From Vallitalea okinawensis (GTDB taxonomy: Bacteria; Bacillota; Clostridia; Lachnospirales; PQDH01): a stretch of DNA of 64,000 nt. Below the pieces are notes generated by a model, which was not told where the DNA came from, made no database searches, and saw only the letters and a program-made list of their open reading frames with translations. Shown here one piece after another: positions 34,103 to 43,883 of this stretch (the stretch's first letter is position 1; every line of letters starts with the position of its first letter). The stretch spans positions 992,001 through 1,056,000 of the forward strand of contig NZ_PQDH01000001.1 of the NCBI RefSeq assembly GCF_002964605.1, written 5' to 3'. The position numbers were made by a program, and so were the translations under genes.

Positions 34103-34793
34103 TCTTGTAGCCTACCCCCCATACAGTTTCAATTAGTTGTGGGACCTTAGGGTTATCCTCAACTTTCTCTCGTAACCGCCACATATGGACCATAACAGTG
34201 TTGTTGGATTCATAATATTTTTCTTCCCAAACCTTTTCAAATATTTCCTCAGCACTAAATACTTTTCCCGGATGAGTTGCTAGCAATAAAAGTATCTTGT
34301 ATTCTGTGGGGGTTAGATTGACATCTTTATTATAAACCGTAACAACATGATTATTTTTATTAATTGTTAGCTCTTTGATCCTAATAAGATTTTCATCAGT
34401 AGCTTCATGGGCTGAATGATTAAGAAACATAAATCGACGTAACTGAGATTTAACTCTAGCTACCAGTTCAAGAGGATTAAATGGTTTGGTCATGTAATCA
34501 TCTGCTCCAAAGCCCAAACCAATAATCTTGTCCATATCTTGAGATTTAGCACTCAACATGATAATAGGAATACTCCAACGTTCCCTAATTCTTTTACAAA
34601 CTTCTAAACCATCTATTCCAGGCATCATAATATCTAAAATCACTAACTGAATATTCTCTTTCTCTAGTAGTACTAAGCCTTCTTCTCCATTGAAAGCCTT
34701 CAACACTTGATAGCCTTCATTAGATAAAAAGATACCTACTAATTCAGCTATTTCTACTTCATCATCGATCACTAAAATGTTATAATTACTCAT
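34092..34793 (-). CDS. Response regulator, OmpR/PhoB family
   Basis: 233 residues. Receiver with Asp54 (LVILDIMMPGIDG) and conserved YMTKPFNP; C-terminal winged helix (about 135-230) ending LIETVWGVGYKI. RBS GGAGAGG. Paired with the histidine kinase downstream. It is closely related in design to the system at 11597-13209, and both sit beside a membrane-anchored hydrolase gene with a similar direct-repeat box in its promoter region. Confidence 0.93.
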   Translation of the reverse strand: MSNYNILVIDDEVEIAELVGIFLSNEGYQVLKAFNGEEGLVLLEKENIQLVILDIMMPGIDGLEVCKRIRERWSIPIIMLSAKSQDMDKIIGLGFGADDYMTKPFNPLELVARVKSQLRRFMFLNHSAHEATDENLIRIKELTINKNNHVVTVYNKDVNLTPTEYKILLLLATHPGKVFSAEEIFEKVWEEKYYESNNTVMVHMWRLREKVEDNPKVPQLIETVWGVGYKIEN

Positions 34794-34829
34794 GTATGCC
34801 TCTCCTACTAATAAGAATTAACAAGAAAA

Positions 34830-34843
34830 GTGACTATCGTCAC
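34830..34843. repeat. GTGACTATCGTCAC palindrome upstream of the response regulator
   Basis: GTGAC and GTCAC are separated by TATC. It lies about 40 bp before the response-regulator start. It may be an operator or part of a larger structured leader with the adjacent hairpin. Confidence 0.4.
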
Positions 34844-34854
34844 GTTTCAAGTAT

Positions 34855-34903
34855 GTGCAGGAAAGTACGATTCCTTGCGAGCAAAATGCGGACTTTCCTA
34901 CAC
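34855..34903. repeat. Long hairpin after the CocE hydrolase gene
   Basis: GTG-AGGAAAGT and ACTTTCCT-CAC pair over 11 bp with one mismatch, around a loop of about 25 nt. The segment is richer in GC than its surroundings. It may terminate the hydrolase gene or be a dispersed extragenic repeat. Confidence 0.45.
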
Positions 34904-34952
34904 TGAAAGTTAACATCATTATATCACATAAGGTAAAATATACCTATGCCTT

Positions 34953-36824
34953 TTACTCTTTAACTTTCATGGGTAACTCTACATAGGAGGCATGCGTCTT
35001 ATCTCTCATAACTTCAATGACTGGCACTTCATCTGCAGGTATTCTCTGAAAAACTGAGTTGTCCTGTCCTGCTATGGCTATTCTGATTCGATGACCTTTC
35101 TTAATTAAAATCGATGTAGCATACATGCCAATACTTAGTTCAGTTATTTCATCTACTCTAAGAAGCTCTCCATCTTTTTCTAAGAAAGAATGCTTGGGAT
35201 CTAGTGCAACATATTCTAAACTCTCTGTAGTTACCTTTCTGTGGATTACCCTTATTTGGCCTTCGGTTATATAAGTTACCTTACCGTCAGGAGCCACATC
35301 TTCAAGATAAACCATAAAAGCCCCATCAGGACAAGTTGAAGAAATGTTTAAGTTGACGATAGGTACTCCTGTTATTTCTACATCTTCCTCAAGAACCTCA
35401 CTTGTGTAAGTTAAGAGTTTTTTATCCTGGTCATTTCTATCTGGATAGATGATTTCTCCCCCGCCAAGGTTGGTGAGCCATCTATTTTTATCTCCAGTTG
35501 AAGCTGTAAAATCTACTGCATAGGTATCCTTCCCTATTGTATCAGTAGGTTTATTTATCATAAGGCTACCATCAGCATGAAAATAGAGTTTACTATATGT
35601 GACCCCTTCTACTGGCCAGCTTTCTGTTGTATTCCATTGTTCCTCCCCTAGTGTATAGTAAGTGATTCTTTTATCATCCACCTTTATGCTATCTATATTT
35701 TCTTTTAAGTACTTATCAAAAAAAGTTATGACTTCTTTTGTTTGCTCTCTCATAAGCTCTTCTTGAGTAATAGTGCTATCTATATAGGGGTCACAGAGAT
35801 ATTTTCCCCCATGACTCCATGGACCTATGATTAAAGTTTGATTATTATCATAAGTAAGGTATCTTTCTAAAGCTCCATTCACTGTTCCAGCATCCTGCCA
35901 GCCAACTCTTATGTAAAAAGGCACTCCAGATGCTTGAATTAGATCTTTGTAGTTATAAGGTGCAAGTGAGTTTATCTTATAATCTCCTATTAAGTTTTCA
36001 TCAAAATAAGTTGCTTCCTTTAATCGAGTATACATATTCGTATTCTTATGTTCTTCTATAGCTTCTTCCAACATCTCTCCTGATCCATCCTGATCAACTG
36101 GTTGGATCCCATTAATAAACAAGGAGTTCATATCATTAGCATCAGTCTTAGCATTCATTATACACCATTCTTTAAGGAAAGTTTCATTTAATATGCCACC
36201 GGGCATAGCTAGATGAACTATTGGATTGAAATCCCCATACAGTGTAGCTACAGCTTTCAAAGCTGGGTGATTGGATACAGCTGCTAACTCAGCAGTATTC
36301 GCTGAATAGGATATGCCGTAGGTACCAACTCTTTCATTGGACCATGGTTGTTGTACTACCCAATCAATAACTTCACCATAGTCATGGACTTCTTCTTCCG
36401 ACCACTCGACTATCCTCTTCCCATATGAAGCACCACTTCCTCTTGCATCAAAGCTAACATAGGCATAGTTTGAAAGATGCAATTCATTAACAAAGATTGA
36501 GCTATCATCAATAATGCCAAGATTAATTAACGCATTCCCTAAGAAACTAGGTTCATAACTAGATCCATAGCGGGTACATTCAATAATAGCAGGAATTTTT
36601 TCATCTCTTTGTAAAGAAGGTGGTAATGTTATTCTCACAGCAATTTTAGTTCCATCATTCATTGTTACGTACGTTGAACTCATTTGCGTATACCCTGCCA
36701 GTGTTGTCATGTTAGAAGGTGACATAAGGCCTGCAATCAGAAAAGTTACAACTAAAGCTGTTGAGATTAGACATATGCTCACCTTCAATATTTGCATTAA
36801 TATCCTAGATCTTTTTACTTTCAT
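34953..36824 (-). CDS. CocE/NonD-family (S15-type) alpha/beta hydrolase, membrane-anchored
   Basis: 623 residues. An N-terminal hydrophobic segment (about 12-34) exports and probably anchors it. The alpha/beta-hydrolase domain contains YVSFDARGSGASYG and the nucleophile elbow GISYS (Ser about 172), and a candidate catalytic His lies in IIGPWSHGG. The C-terminal jelly-roll X-Pro dipeptidyl-peptidase domain covers roughly 400-620. RBS is AGGAGG. Family members cleave acyl esters or X-Pro peptides. The nearby two-component system suggests a secreted defence or peptide-processing role. Substrate unknown. Confidence 0.9.
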   Translation of the reverse strand: MKVKRSRILMQILKVSICLISTALVVTFLIAGLMSPSNMTTLAGYTQMSSTYVTMNDGTKIAVRITLPPSLQRDEKIPAIIECTRYGSSYEPSFLGNALINLGIIDDSSIFVNELHLSNYAYVSFDARGSGASYGKRIVEWSEEEVHDYGEVIDWVVQQPWSNERVGTYGISYSANTAELAAVSNHPALKAVATLYGDFNPIVHLAMPGGILNETFLKEWCIMNAKTDANDMNSLFINGIQPVDQDGSGEMLEEAIEEHKNTNMYTRLKEATYFDENLIGDYKINSLAPYNYKDLIQASGVPFYIRVGWQDAGTVNGALERYLTYDNNQTLIIGPWSHGGKYLCDPYIDSTITQEELMREQTKEVITFFDKYLKENIDSIKVDDKRITYYTLGEEQWNTTESWPVEGVTYSKLYFHADGSLMINKPTDTIGKDTYAVDFTASTGDKNRWLTNLGGGEIIYPDRNDQDKKLLTYTSEVLEEDVEITGVPIVNLNISSTCPDGAFMVYLEDVAPDGKVTYITEGQIRVIHRKVTTESLEYVALDPKHSFLEKDGELLRVDEITELSIGMYATSILIKKGHRIRIAIAGQDNSVFQRIPADEVPVIEVMRDKTHASYVELPMKVKE

Positions 36825-36911
36825 AGATCATCACTCCTCCTAAAGTCTTTATTGATTACTTTGAATTTATCATAGAATACTGAACTGTACTTAACTTATT
36901 ACTTAAGGATA

Positions 36912-36928
36912 TCTTACGATTTTCTTAC
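36912..36928 (-). promoter_or_regulatory. Direct-repeat operator candidate upstream of the CocE hydrolase
   Basis: TCTTAC occurs twice 11 nt apart (36912 and 36923). On the minus strand it reads GTAAGAAAATCGTAAG. The spacing is that of OmpR-type regulators, and the box resembles the one at 15317-15334. Confidence 0.45.
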
Positions 36929-37030
36929 AATGTAATTTATTATCTTAAATATCATCTTAGTATGCTATAATAGTACTATTCGAAAAAATGAGGATAACAC
37001 ATTTGTAAGGAAATGAAGGAGGATTTGTGG

Positions 37031-37963
37031 ATGCAAACAAATGATCATATGGTGTTACTCAAAGATATTCCTAGGTATAAACAATGGGTAAAAATTGAAT
37101 TAGTGAACAAGGGTTGGTCTGATGATCAAAAGTATAAGATTACTGATTCACGAGATAAGCTGTTATTACTACGTTTATCAGATATTAATGAATATCAGCG
37201 TAAACAAGAAGAGTATGACATGATGACTAAGGCATCAAGGTTAGGTATCCCCATGTCCATGCCTCTTGATTTTGGTATTTGCGGAGAAGGTACTAAGGTT
37301 TACACACTTTTGACTTGGATTGAAGGTGTTGATGCTGAAGATCAATTACCGACGATGTCTGTGGAAGAACAATATCAAATGGGAGTCAAAGCTGGAGAGA
37401 TACTGAGAAAGATTCACTCCCTTAAGCCAGAAAAAGATGTTGAACCGTGGACTGATACATACAATCCAAAGATCGATCGTGTAATTAAAAGATACATCGG
37501 TTGCTCTGTTAAAGTAGACCATGATGATATGGTATTGGCTTATCTAGCAGAAAATCGTCATCTACTAGAAGATCGCCCTATAACCTTCCAGCATGGTGAT
37601 TATCACATTGGAAATATGTTAATTACACCCAATGATGAGTTAAGCATTATAGACTTTAATCGATGCAGCTATGGTGATCCTTGGGAAGAGTACGACCGCT
37701 ATTCTTTTACATGGGATACCAGCCCAGCATTTGCCAATGGACAATTGCATAGTTACTTTAATGATCAGGTCCCTGATGAATTTTTTCGTCTCTTAGCTTT
37801 ATATAATGCTAGGAACATTATTGCATCTATTCCCTGGGCTATTCCTTTTGGTGAAGAAGATGTTAATCATATGATTAAATTAGCTCAAAAGATAATCCAT
37901 AGCTATCAAGGCTTTGAAACATATATACCTAATTGGTACCAAGAACCTGAAAAGAGGAAATGA
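37031..37963 (+). CDS. APH-fold phosphotransferase (aminoglycoside phosphotransferase family)
   Basis: 310 residues. Catalytic loop QHGDYHIGN (Asp about 190) and IIDFNR metal-binding motif follow the canonical APH pattern. The ATG at 37031 follows GGAGG by eight nt, so the in-frame ATG at 37013 is rejected. It is divergent from the CocE hydrolase gene. Relatives include macrolide and aminoglycoside kinases as well as metabolic kinases; specificity is unknown. Confidence 0.85.
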   Translation: MQTNDHMVLLKDIPRYKQWVKIELVNKGWSDDQKYKITDSRDKLLLLRLSDINEYQRKQEEYDMMTKASRLGIPMSMPLDFGICGEGTKVYTLLTWIEGVDAEDQLPTMSVEEQYQMGVKAGEILRKIHSLKPEKDVEPWTDTYNPKIDRVIKRYIGCSVKVDHDDMVLAYLAENRHLLEDRPITFQHGDYHIGNMLITPNDELSIIDFNRCSYGDPWEEYDRYSFTWDTSPAFANGQLHSYFNDQVPDEFFRLLALYNARNIIASIPWAIPFGEEDVNHMIKLAQKIIHSYQGFETYIPNWYQEPEKRK

Positions 37964-37987
37964 AGTCCATCAACTTCATTTCCTCTT
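37952..37987 (+). terminator. Strong terminator of the APH-fold kinase gene
   Basis: A perfect 15-bp stem (37952-37966 with 37973-37987, 6-nt loop) followed by CTTTTTATA. The stop codon lies inside the left arm. Confidence 0.9.
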
Positions 37988-38027
37988 CTTTTTATACTTT
38001 CCTATTAAATATCATACATATCGTATA

Positions 38028-40328
38028 CTATGCAATCTTATTAAGATCAATTAATTGGTTGCATGGGAACGTATGAATTTTTCCATTTACTTTAACGATA
38101 CATTCTTTTTTAGCAGAGATGACTTTTAAATAAGTAATTTTATGACTCTTCCATTTAAAGTCAAGAGTGTAATTCCCTCGTGCTTTGATTCCTAACAGTT
38201 CACCCTTATCCCATGAATTAGGTAAAGCAGGGAGTAGTTCAATATAATCCTTATGACTTTGAATCAACATCTCACCAATGGCAGCTGTTATACCGCAATT
38301 ACCATCGATCTGAAATGGAGGATGTGCGCATAATAAACTATCATAGACGCCACCATTATAATAATTGACTTCATTACTAGTTATAGGGTTTAAATACCGT
38401 TTCAATAGGTTGAAGGCTTTATCACCGTCCTTTAACCTTGCCCAGTATAATACCTTCCACGCTATGCTCCATCCCGTGCCATCATCACCTCTTTGATTTA
38501 ATGTGACTTTGCATGCTTCTGCTAACTCTGGTGTGGCTTCAACAGTTATCTCATCACTTGGGTATAAAGCAAACAAGTGTGAAACATGTCTATGTACAGG
38601 ATCCATATCTTCGTAATCTTTGATCCACTCCATCAATTGACCATGCTTACCAATCTGATAAGGTCGTAACTTACTTAACGTATCATTTATTTTGAATTGC
38701 AATGCTGGGTCCTGTCCAAGTATTTTTAGCCCCTCTAGGACACTCTTGAACAATTTCCTGATAATCCCTATATCCATTGTTGTACTAATACTTGCAGCTA
38801 CATTCTTTCCATCTTTCCAAACATAATGATTTTCGGGAGATGTAGATGGAATGGTTTCTAGCTGACCTTTATCATTTTCTGTAAGCCAATCTAAATAGAA
38901 TATAACAGAATCCTTCATTATTGGCATAGCCTTTTCTCTAAGAAATACTAGATCTTCTGTATATAAGTAATGTTCCCACAAATGAATACTCAACCAACCT
39001 GAACTCATAGGCCAGAAAGCTGCTTGTACAAGTTTCGTAGGTTTATATAGTCCTACTGGTGACGTATGTCCCCATAAATCAATATTGTGGTGTGAAACCC
39101 ATCCCTCACAATCATAATGTTCCTTTGCAGTAATTCGTCCTGCTTTATGTATGATCTCTAATAAGTCAAATAAGGGCTCATGACATTCACTGAGGTTACA
39201 CATTTCTACAGGCCAATAGTTCATTTGTGTATTGATGTTTACAGTATAGTTAGATTGCCAAATGGGTCTAATGTCTTTGTTCCAAATTCCCTGTAAATTC
39301 ATAGCTGTACTATTTTCTCTTGAACCACTAATAATAAGGTATCGCCCTAGATTAAATGCTAATGGAATTAAACTCAGCTCATGGCTAGTTTCCTTGAACT
39401 GCTGAAGCAATGCATCTGTAGGGCAACTCTTCTCTTCTTCATTGTCTCCTATACTAAAAGATACTCTGTCATAGAGCCTTCTATAATCTTCAATATGGTT
39501 GTCTCGTATCGTCTTATAGGGCAGGAGTAACTTTTCTCTTAAGCGTTCATGGCATGTTGTTAGATAGTTATAATCGTCTCCCTTTTTAAAGTTGGTATCG
39601 CCTGTTAAATAAACTGTTGCATAGCTAGCTGTGCTAATAGACAGAGTATTATCTCTATGAACAATCACTCCATCTGTATCCACAACTAATGCTAATGCAA
39701 ATCTTATTCCCGGGCGATCGTCATAGTAATGGGCTACCTCTTTGTTATTTGAAAATCGCTGTTCCACATAGGATGGCGCTAAACCATCAAGGGTTATCCT
39801 ATTTCCCTGAGTAGTTATTTGATGTTTTAATTGTGAGGTTAAATGAAGGTCAAAATTTAACTCACTGTCCTCAAGTCGTACACCTATAAGTCCATCTGGG
39901 TATGAACAAAATATCTCTCTATGATGGTGTTGACCTCTCTCAATTTTTATTAAGGACTGATGTAGATCCAACTGCCTACAATATGTCTCCTCTTTTTGAT
40001 TCTCCTTATAAAAATCAATCCATAAATCACCAGCTGGCATATAAGTCTCAGAAAAATCCCCTAATAGTTGTTTGCCAATGAAATTATCAGCCTCTTCTAA
40101 TTTATCTGCTTTTATCAGTTGTCTTGCCGTTTCTACATGGTGAGCATTACCATAAAGATTCTTGTCTTTCCCATAACCCGACCATAATGTATCTAGATTT
40201 AAATAGATATGTTCCTGCTCACATCCTCCCATAACCATTCCACCTAGCCATCCGTTACCAATGGCCATTCCTTTTTCCCAAGAGTCTGCCGGCTTTTCAT
40301 ACCAAAGTAAATTAACATTATTTCTCAT
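38028..40328 (-). CDS. GH95 alpha-L-fucosidase-type glycoside hydrolase (copy 1), cytoplasmic
   Basis: 766 residues, full-length GH95. Catalytic residues by comparison with the family: Asn pair in NINTQMNYWP (about 364 and 366), general acid Glu in STSPENH (about 499) and Asp in [10 protein letters not shown] (about 675). No signal peptide, so it acts on imported oligosaccharides. GH95 enzymes invert alpha-1,2-L-fucosyl (some alpha-L-galactosyl) linkages. RBS is AGGAGG. It follows the orphan binding lipoprotein by 34 bp and is paralogous to the enzyme at 45637. Confidence 0.93.
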   Translation of the reverse strand: MRNNVNLLWYEKPADSWEKGMAIGNGWLGGMVMGGCEQEHIYLNLDTLWSGYGKDKNLYGNAHHVETARQLIKADKLEEADNFIGKQLLGDFSETYMPAGDLWIDFYKENQKEETYCRQLDLHQSLIKIERGQHHHREIFCSYPDGLIGVRLEDSELNFDLHLTSQLKHQITTQGNRITLDGLAPSYVEQRFSNNKEVAHYYDDRPGIRFALALVVDTDGVIVHRDNTLSISTASYATVYLTGDTNFKKGDDYNYLTTCHERLREKLLLPYKTIRDNHIEDYRRLYDRVSFSIGDNEEEKSCPTDALLQQFKETSHELSLIPLAFNLGRYLIISGSRENSTAMNLQGIWNKDIRPIWQSNYTVNINTQMNYWPVEMCNLSECHEPLFDLLEIIHKAGRITAKEHYDCEGWVSHHNIDLWGHTSPVGLYKPTKLVQAAFWPMSSGWLSIHLWEHYLYTEDLVFLREKAMPIMKDSVIFYLDWLTENDKGQLETIPSTSPENHYVWKDGKNVAASISTTMDIGIIRKLFKSVLEGLKILGQDPALQFKINDTLSKLRPYQIGKHGQLMEWIKDYEDMDPVHRHVSHLFALYPSDEITVEATPELAEACKVTLNQRGDDGTGWSIAWKVLYWARLKDGDKAFNLLKRYLNPITSNEVNYYNGGVYDSLLCAHPPFQIDGNCGITAAIGEMLIQSHKDYIELLPALPNSWDKGELLGIKARGNYTLDFKWKSHKITYLKVISAKKECIVKVNGKIHTFPCNQLIDLNKIA

Positions 40329-40362
40329 CTCTTTCCTCCTCTAATCCTCCTAAAACTATCGT

Positions 40363-42015
40363 CTAATTTCCAATTTTGTTGAATTGGTCATATAATGCTT
40401 GTGCCTCCTCCATGATTTTATCTGCCCCTGCTGCCTTATACTCTTCTACAAAAGCATCGTATTCATCCAGTGGTCTTAAACCCACAATGAATTCAATGTA
40501 GTTTTCTGCTAATAATTGATCAAGCTTCTCTTTATATTCATTGTAGATTGGCTTGGATATCGTAATTAATTCATCATATCTTCCTGCCGAACGTGTTGAT
40601 AATTCTTTATTCATTTCTCTAAACTCTGGAGCAACTATAAATGGTTCTTGAAAATCATAATCATTCCACCAAGTGCCAATGGTAGCTAAGCCGCCTGTAC
40701 CAAACTCATATCTTGCTTCTTTTGTATCATATGGGGGTAACCACTCATAAAACACCTCTCCATGAACATCAGTAACCTTCTTATAGGTAACGCCTTCAAT
40801 ACCCCTTTGAATATTTAAGTGTGTTTCTAAATCAAAGGCACCATCATTAAAGATTTGCAGGTACTTTTTCAATTGGTTATCACTGACATGATTAAAAAAG
40901 ATAAGCCCAACATTTAAATATGGAGATGGTTCTATATATCCCGAATAACCATCAGGTCCAACTGGCGCTTCTAGGATTTCAAACTCCACCTTTCCATTAA
41001 AGTACTCATAGTATTTTCCCCCGTGGAATACACCTTCAGGTACGAATTGATACCATGACCATACCCCACCAGCTGCTTTGCCTGTATAGATGGCTTCATC
41101 GAAATTTACAGGTTTATTGACCATGAAATCCGGATCTATTAACCCCATTTCATACCAACGATTTAAAGTTGTCAATGCCTCCTTAGCTCCTACTTCTAAT
41201 TCACCTCGTATAACCCTTCCTGAATTAACAGTAAAGATACCTGGATATACATTATAAGCCCCAAAGACAAACCCAAAGGATTCCATAAGACGATCAACAT
41301 GGACTCCAGATGCTGTTATAGCATACGTATCGTCTTGATTATTGCCGTCTGGGTCATCCTTTGACAACTTAATGAACAACTCTTCAAGCTCTACCAAATC
41401 TCGTGGTGCTGTTGTAACCCCAACATTTTCAGCCCAATCCTTTCGATAGGCTAATACACGAGCTGAAGATGCAGGTGTCCATGGTTTTGGCATCGCAAAA
41501 ATCTTTCCTTCACTATCTCGCACATTTTGAAAGGGACATTCACCTAGATGTTGAGTAATCCAAGCCATATAATCAGCAGCATAGATATTGATATCATCTT
41601 CTGGTATTTCTCTTATAATACCTTGATTAAAATACTTCTCATAATCTTGAGGTGTTACATCAGAGAAGTGATCCGGTGGGTTACCACTTGATAAATCTAG
41701 TCGAACTTTTACACCCCAATCTGCATCGCTTACTGGGCGCGGTAAGTACTCAATTGTCACTTGATACTTAGCCTCTAAGTAATTTGTCATATGGTTTTCC
41801 TCATCCATATACTTTAAGTCATTAACGGTCCAAATTTGAATATCCATTCTCTCTTCTTCTAATGGCGTATCGCTATGCTTTTTCTTATCTTCAATCAAAG
41901 TCACCTGATCTGTCTCAGGTACCGATTGCATCTCTTTATCTTCCTTTTTGGAACAAGCCATTAGTAGATAGAGTGCAATGATAAGGATGATTGTCAATCT
42001 GACTATCCTCTTCAT
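40363..42015 (-). CDS. Extracellular solute-binding lipoprotein without adjacent permeases
   Basis: 550 residues. Signal peptide with lipobox LLMAC (Cys near 21), charged linker, then a long family 1-type oligosaccharide-binding fold. It is followed by GH95 copy 1 and preceded by the YesM/YesN-type genes. No permease genes adjoin it. It may share the permeases at 49704-51579 or serve as the sensing partner of the membrane kinase. RBS is GGGAGG. Confidence 0.85.
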   Translation of the reverse strand: MKRIVRLTIILIIALYLLMACSKKEDKEMQSVPETDQVTLIEDKKKHSDTPLEEERMDIQIWTVNDLKYMDEENHMTNYLEAKYQVTIEYLPRPVSDADWGVKVRLDLSSGNPPDHFSDVTPQDYEKYFNQGIIREIPEDDINIYAADYMAWITQHLGECPFQNVRDSEGKIFAMPKPWTPASSARVLAYRKDWAENVGVTTAPRDLVELEELFIKLSKDDPDGNNQDDTYAITASGVHVDRLMESFGFVFGAYNVYPGIFTVNSGRVIRGELEVGAKEALTTLNRWYEMGLIDPDFMVNKPVNFDEAIYTGKAAGGVWSWYQFVPEGVFHGGKYYEYFNGKVEFEILEAPVGPDGYSGYIEPSPYLNVGLIFFNHVSDNQLKKYLQIFNDGAFDLETHLNIQRGIEGVTYKKVTDVHGEVFYEWLPPYDTKEARYEFGTGGLATIGTWWNDYDFQEPFIVAPEFREMNKELSTRSAGRYDELITISKPIYNEYKEKLDQLLAENYIEFIVGLRPLDEYDAFVEEYKAAGADKIMEEAQALYDQFNKIGN

Positions 42016-42212
42016 TTATTATGCCTCCCATTTTATGCCTAGTCTTGATACCACTACCGATATAGTTTGACTATATCAACACAACTCTTCAAGGATTGAC
42101 TGGTATATATATTTGAGAAGTATAAACCCTATCATCGGCTCTACTAATAGTTTAACAGGCAATGATAGTAATTCCTTTTTCATTATTTACAGATTCCTTA
42201 TACTTCTCTTTG

Positions 42213-43883
42213 TTATTCATTGTCTTCTGTTAATTTATACAGAGGAAGAGTAATAATAACCCGAACCCCATTTCCATCATCCTTTTCTCTATTATGGAGC
42301 TCTACGCCATATTTCTCCCCAAACTGAAGTTGAATTCGTTCCTGCACATTATTGATACCATAATGCTCATTTTTTTCATTTACAAGATTCACTAATTGAT
42401 TGGACTGTATGCCAACCCCATTATCTTCTATTATAAATATTAAGTTATTCTTTGTAGAATAAGCCTTACACCTGATTAAACCCTCTTCTAAATCTTCTAA
42501 TTGACGTACCCCATGTTCAATGGCATTCTCTACAAAAGGTTGAAGTACTAAATTGAGCATATGGTATTGGTACACCGAATCATCAATATCATATACAACA
42601 CTAAAAGCATAGCTGTGCATAATCAACTGTAACTCAATATATGCCTTCATGTTTTCAACTTCATCGTATACAGATATAATGCTGTTCCCCTTATTTAGAG
42701 CGGTTTCATAGAATTTAGATAAGAGGGTTACACTTTTACTGATTTCATCTTGGTGGTTTAGGATAGCTTTCCAGTTAATCATGGATAAAGTATTATATAA
42801 GAAGTGTGGATTAATTTGAGCTTGAAGTGCTTTTAGCTGAGCCTCTTTCTTAATGATGTTTGCTTTATATACTTGTTCAAAAAGGTCATTAATCTTGGTT
42901 ATCATGTGATTAAATTCGTAAGTCATATACCCTATTTCATCATGACTGCATGATTCAATCTGTACCTTGAAATCTCCTTCTCCAACATTTTTCATCACTC
43001 TTACTAGATCTTTAATGGGTCCAAACAAAGTATTGGTTAAGTACATCGCAAGTATAAATAATAGTCCAAGGCACGCCATAATAATAGTTAACATGATTTT
43101 GATAATACTCATTAACTGTATAGAATCAATATTTTTTTCTACAATGGCGTATATATACCAATCAACTAACTCAACCCGCTCTTTTAATACTTGATAACCT
43201 TTGTTATCAATACCAGCTAAGAATGCCTCAGTAAGTTGGTTATGTTCACTTTGATAGGTTATGTTAGTCATATTATCCATAATGATAATTGCCTCATTAC
43301 GGATTCCATTAATATTGGTTAATAAACTTTGCTTGTCTATTGTTAGTACTAGATAATTCTCATCATCATAATTCATATAATTAAAAAATTGCTGAACAAA
43401 ATACACATAGGTTCCATCAACAAACCAGCCTTCAGTACTACCCTCAGGTAACCATTCCAGCTCATGCATCTTTTCCAAATGGTTGATATAGTCATCATAT
43501 TGTGGAACTGTGCTACTTGTATAAATTTTGATTGCTTTTAATCCAGGCTTAAGTAGATAAGTTCTTTTGAAAAATGGATCTAAATAGTTGACCAGATCTC
43601 TTCTTAGATTAATAGCATCTCTATAGTCATTCTCTAATATACGGAGTATATTTTCATCGTACCTGATTAAGTCACCTAATTCTATGTATTCTTGTATTTT
43701 GAAGGTGATCTGATATTCGATATCTGCTAAATGACTTCTATGCTCTCGCGTCATTTGCTCATAGAGAGCATTCCTAGATGCTATAAATGAATACCCCCCC
43801 AAAATAATTAAGGGAAGGCATATCAATAATAGATAACTCAAAATTAATTTTGTCTTAAAGGAATAGAAAGGTTGTTTTTTCAT
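42213..43883 (-). CDS. YesM-type sensor histidine kinase
   Basis: 556 residues. Membrane segment near 15-37, extracellular sensor region of about 230 residues, second membrane segment near 265-290, HAMP, then the His_kinase domain QINPHFLYNTLSMINW typical of YesM/LytS-type kinases and HATPase_c (VENAIEHGVRQ, DNGVGI). The ATG at 43881-43883 overlaps the regulator stop as ATGA; an in-frame start nine codons earlier has no such coupling. It probably senses oligosaccharide or binding-protein status at the surface. Confidence 0.92.
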   Translation of the reverse strand: MKKQPFYSFKTKLILSYLLLICLPLIILGGYSFIASRNALYEQMTREHRSHLADIEYQITFKIQEYIELGDLIRYDENILRILENDYRDAINLRRDLVNYLDPFFKRTYLLKPGLKAIKIYTSSTVPQYDDYINHLEKMHELEWLPEGSTEGWFVDGTYVYFVQQFFNYMNYDDENYLVLTIDKQSLLTNINGIRNEAIIIMDNMTNITYQSEHNQLTEAFLAGIDNKGYQVLKERVELVDWYIYAIVEKNIDSIQLMSIIKIMLTIIMACLGLLFILAMYLTNTLFGPIKDLVRVMKNVGEGDFKVQIESCSHDEIGYMTYEFNHMITKINDLFEQVYKANIIKKEAQLKALQAQINPHFLYNTLSMINWKAILNHQDEISKSVTLLSKFYETALNKGNSIISVYDEVENMKAYIELQLIMHSYAFSVVYDIDDSVYQYHMLNLVLQPFVENAIEHGVRQLEDLEEGLIRCKAYSTKNNLIFIIEDNGVGIQSNQLVNLVNEKNEHYGINNVQERIQLQFGEKYGVELHNREKDDGNGVRVIITLPLYKLTEDNE

